The translations under genes were made by a program, and so were the position numbers. Positions 1-5,854 of a stretch of DNA of 8,133 nucleotides are shown piece after piece. Every line of letters begins with the position of its first letter. The first letter of the stretch is position 1. Origin of the DNA: Bacteroidaceae bacterium (GTDB lineage Bacteria; Bacteroidota; Bacteroidia; Bacteroidales; Barnesiellaceae_A); contig JAFZDG010000229.1 in the NCBI GenBank assembly GCA_017561285.1, forward strand, positions 1 to 8,133. Reading direction: 5' to 3'. The notes under the pieces are model-generated. The model worked only from the letters and a program-made list of their open reading frames with translations, did not search any database and was not told the DNA's origin.

Positions 1-667
1 CGGCCATATGGACGAGGCATTGTTGATTGTGGTGATGAACTCCGATGCGTATGCAGGTACTTGCTATATGTATTATCCCGATATTAATGCAGGGTATGGC
101 AATGGTGTATCGGTGGCATACTTCCCACGAGGTGGTAATGCAACGACCTTTGCTCAAGTGCTCCACCACGAGGCGTGCGGTCATGGTTTTGCCAAACTTG
201 CTGATGAGTATGCATATGATGGTTATATTCCATTATATTTAGTTGAGCATTATGCGTTATATCAAAAGATAGCTGGCTGGTGGAAGAATGTCGATTTTAC
301 CAACGACCTGTCGCAAATACGTTGGAGCCATTTCTTGAATGATAGTCGCTACCAATACGATGGCTTGGGTGCATATGAGGGTGGATTGACCTACTGGAGT
401 GGTGTGTGGCGACCTACCGACAACTCTATCATGCGCTACAACACCGGTGGCTTTAACGCCCCATCGCGCGAGGCGATTTACTACCGCATACACAAGTTGG
501 CCTATGGCAATAGTTGGCAATATGACTACGAAGAGTTTGTGGAGTGGGATGCCCGCAATCGCAAGACCGAGGCCGAAATGTCGCGTGCGCCCTACCGAGC
601 ACCGGCCAACTTCAAGCCCACAACACCACCCGTAATAGTAAACAAATCGTGGAGAGATGCGAAGTAA
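1..667 (+). CDS. M64-family (IgA peptidase-like) zinc metallopeptidase, C-terminal part
   Basis: The reading frame is open from the window edge, so the N-terminus, including any signal peptide and N-terminal domain, is missing. Residues below are numbered from the methionine at position 8, which is probably internal. The active-site motif HEACGHGFAKLADEY lies at residues 54-68 (bases 167-211). It is the HExxGHxxxxxxDEY signature of M64 peptidases, with His54 and His59 as zinc ligands and Glu55 as catalytic base. A likely Met-turn (NSIMRYN, Met142) follows about 75 residues downstream, as expected for a metzincin-like fold. By family analogy it is probably an exported or surface protein-cleaving enzyme, but its substrate is unknown; the 'IgA peptidase' name comes from the family and is not shown here. 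The tail (residues 201-219) is proline-rich, ends in SWRDAK, and resembles a segment of the next gene. I see no type IX sorting domain. Family call confident; start not visible. Confidence 0.9.
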   Translation, partial: GHMDEALLIVVMNSDAYAGTCYMYYPDINAGYGNGVSVAYFPRGGNATTFAQVLHHEACGHGFAKLADEYAYDGYIPLYLVEHYALYQKIAGWWKNVDFTNDLSQIRWSHFLNDSRYQYDGLGAYEGGLTYWSGVWRPTDNSIMRYNTGGFNAPSREAIYYRIHKLAYGNSWQYDYEEFVEWDARNRKTEAEMSRAPYRAPANFKPTTPPVIVNKSWRDAK

Positions 668-908
668 ACGAAATAATAGGTACAATATGTTGGCGATAGC
701 AATCATACTGCTATCGCCGGCATACCTCGGTTCGTGTGCGACATCCCGGCCTACGAATGTCGAGAGCGAAAAACAACCACGACCCGATAGCGCAGACGTG
801 TTTGTGCCAACCCATCCCCCCATAGTTGTTCCGCACTCGTGGCACGAAAGCGGCAAGCAAAACCCAACCGATATAGACAAACGATGTGGAGGAGCCAAGC
901 AAATATGA
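657..908 (+). CDS. Small predicted lipoprotein, unknown function, with M64-tail-like motif
   Basis: This 83-residue product has a basic N-terminus, a hydrophobic stretch (about residues 11-23) and a lipobox LGSC with the lipidated cysteine at residue 27, so a signal peptidase II lipoprotein is predicted. The mature part is short (about 57 residues), polar and proline-rich, with no domain I recognise. Residues 49-62 (FVPTHPPIVVPHSW) match the tail of the upstream peptidase (FKPTTPPVIVNKSW) at 8 of 14 positions. The start at 657 overlaps the peptidase gene by 11 bases, suggesting translational coupling; an in-frame ATG at 687 would still give a complete lipoprotein signal (cysteine 17). The last codons, encoding RCGGA, lie in the left arm of a terminator hairpin and the TGA falls in its loop, so the C-terminus may not be under protein-level selection. 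It could be a genuine accessory lipoprotein or a decayed remnant of a longer gene. Confidence 0.6.
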   Translation: MRSKRNNRYNMLAIAIILLSPAYLGSCATSRPTNVESEKQPRPDSADVFVPTHPPIVVPHSWHESGKQNPTDIDKRCGGAKQI

Positions 909-924
909 CTCCTCCACATCGTTT
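879..924 (+). terminator. Strong hairpin terminator, probably bidirectional
   Basis: A perfect 16-base-pair stem pairs 879-894 with 909-924. Its core is ACGATGTGGAGGAG pairing with CTCCTCCACATCGT, around a 14-base loop (895-908). On the + strand the stem ends in a T run (922-926), a classical intrinsic terminator for the peptidase-lipoprotein unit. Read on the - strand, the same stem is preceded by AAAAA and followed by TTGTCT, a weaker U-tract, so it could also stop adk transcripts arriving from the right, about 97 bases after the adk stop codon. The left arm and loop overlap the last codons and stop of the lipoprotein reading frame. Confidence 0.85.
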
Positions 925-1021
925 TTATACTACCATAGGTAAGCCGTTCTACAACAAGCAACTACCTCAAAGTATCTACAGCAAAGCAATATCCACTGTC
1001 TATGCCATAGCAAACACGCCA

Positions 1022-1600
1022 TCAAAGGGCACGATGCTTCTCAACAACCACCTTTATGCGCTCAAAAATATCTTCTATGCTGCCCATACCATGTACAGCC
1101 TCATATTTACCTTGAGCCTTATAATGATCACGCAAAGGATTGGTTTGATTGTTGTACACATCGAGACGCTTTTTGATAGTCTCCATATTGTCATCGCTGC
1201 GGCCCGAAGTCTTACCACGATTGATAAGGCGAGCAATAAGCTCATCCTCTTCAACCTCAAGACCTACAACAACATCTACCTTACCGTTGCGTTTGGCCAA
1301 CAACACATCGAGGGTTTCGGCTTGATGAATCGTACGGGGGAAGCCATCAAACACAACACCCTTTGCACTTTCGGGGTGCATAGCCAAGACATCATCCAAT
1401 ATATCAATCATCAATTCATCGGGTATAAGTTGACCTTTAGAAATGTATGACTCTGCAATTTTTCCCAATTCGGTACCTTCGGCTATTTGAGCACGCAGAA
1501 CATCACCTGTCGAAATATGATAGTAACCATATTCTTCAATAAGCAGGGCACTTTGTGTACCTTTACCCGAGCCAGGGGCTCCAAAAATAATTATATTCAT
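1022..1600 (-). CDS. adk: Adenylate kinase
   Basis: This cytoplasmic enzyme catalyses ATP + AMP = 2 ADP and sets the adenylate energy balance. At 192 residues the protein has near-usual length for the short form of the family. Visible motifs are the P-loop GAPGSGKGT (residues 7-15), the AMP-binding STGD with a following arginine (30-36), DGFPRT (85-90), and a short LID segment around RGKTSGRSDDN (128-138) that carries the conserved arginines and aspartate. The long zinc-type LID insertion with four cysteines is absent, so no structural zinc is expected. The gene starts 18 bases downstream of hpt on the same strand and is presumably cotranscribed from the hpt promoter. The converging hairpin at 879-924 probably ends the transcript. 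The next leftward gene lies on the other strand, so the operon ends here. Confidence 0.98.
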   Translation of the reverse strand: MNIIIFGAPGSGKGTQSALLIEEYGYYHISTGDVLRAQIAEGTELGKIAESYISKGQLIPDELMIDILDDVLAMHPESAKGVVFDGFPRTIHQAETLDVLLAKRNGKVDVVVGLEVEEDELIARLINRGKTSGRSDDNMETIKKRLDVYNNQTNPLRDHYKAQGKYEAVHGMGSIEDIFERIKVVVEKHRAL

Positions 1601-1618
1601 ATTTATTATTTATATTTT

Positions 1619-2161
1619 TCAATCTTGTACTATTGTATAGATATCCTTAAGATTTCGGCCCAAATCATCATAATCGAGACCATATCCCACAATAAATGCA
1701 GGAGGTATATCCAATGCAACATAATCAATAGTCACATCACACTTGAGCGACTCGGGCTTGAAAAGCAATGTAGCAACCTTTATATCAGCGGGGTTGCACT
1801 CTTGCAGCAATGCCTTGAGTTGCATCAATGTAAAACCACTATCAACAATATCTTCTATAATAACAACTGTACGACCTGAAATATCTTCATGCAATCCCGA
1901 TACCATTTGCACCTCACCGGTACTGTGCGTACCGATATACGATTTCATTCGTATAAAGGTTATTTCGGCTCCGGGAATGTTAATCTCACGAAACAAATCG
2001 GCCGCAAAAACAAATGCACCATTGAGCACGCACAAAAACAGCGGATTCTTGTCGGCCAAATCCTCATTGATACGAGCAGCAACATTCTTCACAGCCGCAG
2101 CTATTTCGGCACTGCTAATATAGGGCTTAAATGTCAAGTCTTTCAGTTTTATTGTATCCAT
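1619..2161 (-). CDS. hpt: Hypoxanthine phosphoribosyltransferase
   Basis: This purine-salvage enzyme transfers the phosphoribosyl group of PRPP to hypoxanthine (and usually guanine), giving IMP or GMP in the cytoplasm. The PRPP-binding signature VVIIEDIVDSGFTL occupies residues 99-112; Glu103 and Asp104 contact ribose and magnesium, and Asp107 is the catalytic acid/base. The flexible-loop Ser-Tyr pair (residues 74-75), the purine-contacting lysine region LLFKPES (132-138) and the C-terminal FIVGYGLDYDDLGRN (157-170) are all present. I chose the ATG at 2161, giving 180 residues, the family's normal length. The frame stays open 22 codons further to 2227, but that extension is not HPRT-like and runs across the predicted promoter. 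It leads a two-gene operon with adk, which fits joint control of nucleotide salvage and adenylate balance. Confidence 0.97.
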   Translation of the reverse strand: MDTIKLKDLTFKPYISSAEIAAAVKNVAARINEDLADKNPLFLCVLNGAFVFAADLFREINIPGAEITFIRMKSYIGTHSTGEVQMVSGLHEDISGRTVVIIEDIVDSGFTLMQLKALLQECNPADIKVATLLFKPESLKCDVTIDYVALDIPPAFIVGYGLDYDDLGRNLKDIYTIVQD

Positions 2162-2186
2162 AACTATAAAATGCAATGAATTTCGG

Positions 2187-2194
2187 CAAAGATA
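2187..2194 (-). promoter_or_regulatory. Putative Bacteroidetes-type -7 box for hpt-adk
   Basis: On the - strand these bases read TATCTTTG, a full match to the Bacteroidetes sigma-ABfr -7 consensus TAnnTTTG. It lies 25 bases upstream of the hpt start, which would give a leader of roughly 20 bases. I see no convincing TTTG -33 element at the usual 19-21 base spacing (the nearest TTGG is only about 12 bases away), so the call rests on the -7 box and its position. Confidence 0.55.
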
Positions 2195-2341
2195 CAATTT
2201 TAAAACCAATATTCGGCTATACACCACTCTTTATTTTACCACTTAACACATCTTATTTAAGGGCTTTTCACTTTACTTTAGCAACTCATCTATGCTATTA
2301 TTATAAAAAACAAAATAAAGCGGATTTTTCTCGCATTCGCA

Positions 2342-2372
2342 TTGTCTTTTTCATATCTAAACACTACCTTTG
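2342..2372 (+). promoter_or_regulatory. Putative Bacteroidetes-type promoter for the NnrE-NnrD gene
   Basis: TACCTTTG at 2365-2372 matches the Bacteroidetes -7 consensus TAnnTTTG exactly. A TTG at 2342-2344, 20 bases upstream, fits the -33 element at the expected spacing. The -7 box ends 31 bases before the ATG at 2404, giving a leader of about 25 bases. It faces away from the hpt promoter, so the 242-base gap between hpt and this gene is a divergent promoter region. Confidence 0.65.
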
Positions 2373-2403
2373 TAAATTGGAGCAATAGAGAAAACTATCG
2401 ACT

Positions 2404-3933
2404 ATGAAAATATATTCAGCACCCGATTTACACAAAATAGACCAAAATACAATAGAACAGGAGGGCATAACCTCTCTCGAACTAATGGAGCGAGCAGCCT
2501 CGGCTGTGGTATATGAAATTGTATCGCGTTACCCACGCAATAAAGACATTTGCATTTTTGCCGGACCGGGCAACAATGGAGGTGATGCTTTGGCTGTTGC
2601 TCGCCTGCTTTTGGTGGAGGGTTACAACCCTCAAATATTCCTCTTTATGACAGCCGCGCAACTCAGCCCCGACTGTCAAGCCAACCATGAGCGTCTTAAA
2701 GCGGAATTTCCCTCAGCACAGCTTGACGAAATTACCAAAAGCTTCAGACCACCCCATCTCACTGCCGACACATTGGTCATTGATGGACTTTTTGGCACCG
2801 GACTTAACAAGCCCCTTGCAGGAGGTTTCACATCACTTGTTGAATACATCAACGACTCGCAAGCATATGTTATATCAATAGACATTCCTTCGGGTTTAAT
2901 GAGCGATTGGGTACAAAAAAATGAGGCCCGACACATCATAAGAGCTCACATTACTTACACATTCCAATACCCCAAACTGGCATTTTTCTTCCGCGAGAAC
3001 GAGCCTTATGTGGGCAAATGGCAAGTGTTGGACATTGGTTTGAAACCCGATAGCGCAACCGATGCATCATCGCGTTTTTATTGTATCGAAAGCAAAGACA
3101 TAGCATCAATAATTCGCCGTAGAGAGAAATTCTCCGACAAACGCACTTATGGACATGGACTGCTTGTAAGCGGCAGATATGGTATGATGGGTGCTACTGT
3201 GTTGGCGGCCAAAGCGGCTATGCATAGCGGCATAGGCCTCACAACCGTACACAGCCCTCGCTGTGGCAATGTTATAATGCAGACATCGGTTCCCGAAGCG
3301 CTTTATGAACCCGATGCCGAAGACCTTGTATGTAGCGATGTTACCATCAATCCTCGATACAACGCCTTAGGTATAGGTCCCGGACTCGGATATGGAGCTA
3401 AACAGACTTCTTGCCTGCTCAAGTTGCTATCGGACGGCATAAAGATTCCCACCGTTTTTGATGCCGATGCGCTACACATTTTAGCACGACAACCCGAGTT
3501 GCTCGACCTTTTGCCGGCAGGTTCTATCATCACGCCCCATATAGGCGAATTTGAACGACTCTACGAGTGCATTATCGACAGCGACTCTCATCGCCTGCAA
3601 CAAGCCATAGCAATGGCTGCACAATACAATATCATTATTGTACTCAAAGGCGCACACACTGCTATTATATCGCCCAAAGGCGAAGTGTATATCAACAATT
3701 GTGGCAACAATGGTATGGCTACAGCCGGCAGTGGAGATGTACTCACCGGCATTATCACTTCGCTACTGGCTCAAGGATACGACTCACTCAAAGCAGCAGT
3801 CTTGGCGGTACACCTACACGCTATAGCCGGCGATATCGCAGCGCAAGAAAATTGCGAAGAGTACATCTCGGCACAAGACATCATCTCGCATTTGGGCAAA
3901 GCTTTCAAGAAGATACGCAGTTGCGACAAATAA
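2404..3933 (+). CDS. nnr: Bifunctional NAD(P)HX epimerase / ADP-dependent NAD(P)HX dehydratase
   Basis: This 509-residue cytoplasmic repair enzyme combines two activities. The N-terminal YjeF_N domain (about 1-215) epimerises damaged hydrated NADH and NADPH (NAD(P)HX). The C-terminal ribokinase-like domain (about 230-505) dehydrates the S form back to NAD(P)H, using ADP in bacteria. N-domain motifs are GPGNNGGDALAVAR (54-67), IDGLFGTGL (126-134, with the likely catalytic Asp127) and SIDIPSGL (158-165). C-domain motifs are GIGPGLG (323-329), DADALH (353-358), TPHIGEFERL (377-386), LKGAHT (414-419) and the GMATAGSGDVLTGI block (437-450) with catalytic Asp445. The segment after IPSGL reads MSDW instead of the common DxDTG; the rest of both domains is intact. 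It has its own predicted promoter and may be cotranscribed with the DUF4831 gene 53 bases downstream. Confidence 0.96.
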   Translation: MKIYSAPDLHKIDQNTIEQEGITSLELMERAASAVVYEIVSRYPRNKDICIFAGPGNNGGDALAVARLLLVEGYNPQIFLFMTAAQLSPDCQANHERLKAEFPSAQLDEITKSFRPPHLTADTLVIDGLFGTGLNKPLAGGFTSLVEYINDSQAYVISIDIPSGLMSDWVQKNEARHIIRAHITYTFQYPKLAFFFRENEPYVGKWQVLDIGLKPDSATDASSRFYCIESKDIASIIRRREKFSDKRTYGHGLLVSGRYGMMGATVLAAKAAMHSGIGLTTVHSPRCGNVIMQTSVPEALYEPDAEDLVCSDVTINPRYNALGIGPGLGYGAKQTSCLLKLLSDGIKIPTVFDADALHILARQPELLDLLPAGSIITPHIGEFERLYECIIDSDSHRLQQAIAMAAQYNIIIVLKGAHTAIISPKGEVYINNCGNNGMATAGSGDVLTGIITSLLAQGYDSLKAAVLAVHLHAIAGDIAAQENCEEYISAQDIISHLGKAFKKIRSCDK

Positions 3934-3986
3934 ACCTACCCTGCACCTATTTATCAGAGATATAAACCACCTAAATAAGTACTCAT

Positions 3987-5060
3987 ATGAAACTCAGGAT
4001 AATATCAACCCTCGTTATGGGTATAGCCCTTACGGTTGCCGCACAAGATGCCATACAATTGCAACCGGAGAAATTCAATGACTACGCACTCAACTACTAT
4101 CTGCCCAAGACCACTACAGAAATAGAGTTTGTAGCATCAAAGACCACCCGTAAAGCCGGTCAATACTATCAATATGCTCGCAAATACCTGGGTACAACAG
4201 ATGTTATCACCGAGAACTCTGAAACATGGACTTTAGAGGGTGCAACAATTGCTACCCGAGGGGTTGTCAACACCGATGCCCGATACCAACTCACTTTCAA
4301 AGCCGGTCAAACACCCTATATATACATCAACGAAGATCAATGCATACTGAGCATCAATGCTGCACCCGAAACAGCAATTATCGATACATTCCCAACCGTT
4401 GCGCCCGATATTATCAACGACATTGATGTAACCAAAGCTCTATCCGAAGAGATACTTATGTCGGGTTCGCTCGCCAAAATGGCCGAGATGGCGGCAAAAC
4501 AAATATATCGCATACGCGAAAGCCGTATGGACATACTCACCGGTGAAGCCGACAATATGCCGGCCGATGGAGAGTCTATGCGTATTATTATGCAACAACT
4601 TGATCAGCAAGAACAAGCATTAACAGCACTATTTACCGGTACCACATCCGTACAATACTTTACCAAACGCATCCAATACACACCACAAGAAGATGTAAAC
4701 AACCTGGTTGTCATACGTTTTTCGGAGCATTTGGGATTTGTCGATGCCAATGACCTTTGCGGCGCACCGGTGTATCTGACGACAAGCGTTACCGAACGTG
4801 GCGAATATCCTATCGACAACAAAGGTGTTGTGAAAAAAGTACCCAAAGGTGCTGTCGCCTACAACATACCCGGCAAGGCCAAGATTACGCTCAAATTTCA
4901 CAACAAAGCCATTGCCGAGAAAGAACTCTCTGTGGCACAATTGGGCGTAGTATTTGGGTTGGATCCTGCACTGCTCACCCACAAAAAAGAGCCCACTTAC
5001 GTAGTATTCAACCCCACTACCGGCGGTATTGTGCAAATAGGAGTTACTGCCAAGCAATAA
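3987..5060 (+). CDS. Secreted DUF4831 family protein
   Basis: The 357-residue protein has a short basic N-terminus, a hydrophobic core and a cleavage-like site near AAQD (residues 18-21), so export to the periplasm or envelope is predicted. From memory it matches DUF4831, a Bacteroidetes family of unknown function. The family-typical parts I recognise are YYLPKTTTEIEF (37-48) followed by a YYQYARKYLGTTDVIT stretch (60-75), SRMDILTGEADNMP (179-192) followed by a glutamate-rich helix and LFTGTT (215-220), and a C-terminal VFNPTTGGI (340-348). No catalytic motif is evident and there is no lipobox. The 53-base gap after the NnrE-NnrD gene holds no clear TAnnTTTG box, so readthrough from that gene is the simplest source of transcription. 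The family assignment is reasonably secure; the function is unknown. Confidence 0.85.
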   Translation: MKLRIISTLVMGIALTVAAQDAIQLQPEKFNDYALNYYLPKTTTEIEFVASKTTRKAGQYYQYARKYLGTTDVITENSETWTLEGATIATRGVVNTDARYQLTFKAGQTPYIYINEDQCILSINAAPETAIIDTFPTVAPDIINDIDVTKALSEEILMSGSLAKMAEMAAKQIYRIRESRMDILTGEADNMPADGESMRIIMQQLDQQEQALTALFTGTTSVQYFTKRIQYTPQEDVNNLVVIRFSEHLGFVDANDLCGAPVYLTTSVTERGEYPIDNKGVVKKVPKGAVAYNIPGKAKITLKFHNKAIAEKELSVAQLGVVFGLDPALLTHKKEPTYVVFNPTTGGIVQIGVTAKQ

Positions 5061-5254
5061 CAAGTAGGAGCACACCTCTCGATGCACTCCTACCCTCTCT
5101 TAAATCAAACAAATAGCAAACTATAACTTAGGAATAACAAACAACTTCATACAGGGTTGTCATATAAGATTACGGCATATAGTATCTCATACAACACAAT
5201 AACAACCCAGCAACAGAAATTGTTTTAAGCCTCACACTTCAAAAAACAAACAAT
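5061..5254. other. Intergenic gap with a weak inverted repeat
   Basis: This 194-base gap separates the DUF4831 gene from rnhB. Just after the DUF4831 stop, a 7-base-pair stem pairs GTAGGAG (5064-5070) with CTCCTAC (5087-5093) around a 16-base loop. It is not followed by a T run, so it is at best a weak or Rho-assisted transcript end. The remainder is A-rich, including the stretch before the rnhB ATG. I found no TAnnTTTG box here; TTG at 5157-5159 followed by TATCTCAT at 5183 is too poor a match to call. The promoter of the rnhB unit therefore remains unidentified. Confidence 0.4.
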
Positions 5255-5854
5255 ATGCTGTTACCATATATGGAGAGCGGTCGCATTGAAGCCGGTTGTG
5301 ATGAAGCCGGCCGAGGATGCCTTGCCGGAGCAGTATTTGCCGCAGCCGTAATACTTCCGCCCGACTATCAGCACCCGCTGCTCAACGACTCTAAACAACT
5401 CAGCGAAAAGCAACGCTATGCATTGCGACCTGTTATAGAACAAGAGGCTGTTGCGTGGGCAGTAGGCATTGTCACACCTCAAGAAATAGACCAAATAAAT
5501 ATTCTCAACGCATCGATATTGGCTATGCACAGAGCCGTAGAACAACTTTCTACCACACCTCAGCATCTACTTATCGATGGCAACCGATTTAAAGCCTATA
5601 AAGACATTCCTCATACCTGTGTCATAAAGGGTGATGGCAAATATCTTTCTATCGCCGCTGCATCGGTTCTTGCCAAGACATATCGCGATGACTATATGAT
5701 GCAGTTACACAATCAACATCCGCAATACAGATGGGACAGCAATAAAGGTTATCCGACCAAAGAGCATCGCAATGCGATAACCCAATACGGAACTACCCCC
5801 TATCACAGAGTATCGTTCCGACTCACCGACCCTCAGCTCAAACTATTTGAATGA
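5255..5854 (+). CDS. rnhB: Ribonuclease HII
   Basis: This cytoplasmic endonuclease cuts the RNA strand of RNA-DNA hybrids and nicks at single ribonucleotides misincorporated in DNA, starting ribonucleotide excision repair. The 199-residue protein is of normal family length. Catalytic acidic residues are visible: Asp16 and Glu17 in CDEAGRGCLAGAV (15-27), Asp108 in LLIDGNRF (105-112), and the aspartate of KTYRD (Asp145) after the conserved GKYLSIAAASVLA (128-140). NKGYPTKEHR (163-172) and YHRVSF (183-188) complete the family pattern. The start at 5255 yields MLLPY, which matches the Bacteroides orthologues I remember; an in-frame ATG at 5270 would also keep the catalytic core. The stop overlaps the next start by 4 bases (ATGA), indicating translational coupling. 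Confidence 0.97.
   Translation: MLLPYMESGRIEAGCDEAGRGCLAGAVFAAAVILPPDYQHPLLNDSKQLSEKQRYALRPVIEQEAVAWAVGIVTPQEIDQINILNASILAMHRAVEQLSTTPQHLLIDGNRFKAYKDIPHTCVIKGDGKYLSIAAASVLAKTYRDDYMMQLHNQHPQYRWDSNKGYPTKEHRNAITQYGTTPYHRVSFRLTDPQLKLFE

Noticed and set aside
257..961. Long open frame (234 codons) on the - strand opposite the peptidase and lipoprotein genes
   Set aside because: It lies antisense to a clear M64 peptidase; its translation is rich in Cys, Arg and Gly without any domain, and it crosses the terminator. It is a shadow frame.
839..1450. 203-codon + strand frame spanning the terminator and opposite adk
   Set aside because: It runs through the hairpin and is antisense to adk, whose motifs are unmistakable. 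Its composition is low in acidic residues and not protein-like.
2162..2227. 22-codon N-terminal extension of hpt
   Set aside because: The extension is not part of HPRT proteins, and the exact -7 box at 2187-2194 lies inside it. The ATG at 2161 gives the family's normal length.
4629..5087. 152-codon - strand frame opposite the DUF4831 gene
   Set aside because: No recognisable domain, and it overlaps a well-supported + strand gene. It is an antisense shadow.
5064..5093. GTAGGAG/CTCCTAC inverted repeat after the DUF4831 gene as an intrinsic terminator
   Set aside because: The stem is only 7 base pairs with a 16-base loop and no T run after it, so I recorded it as a weak repeat and not as a terminator.
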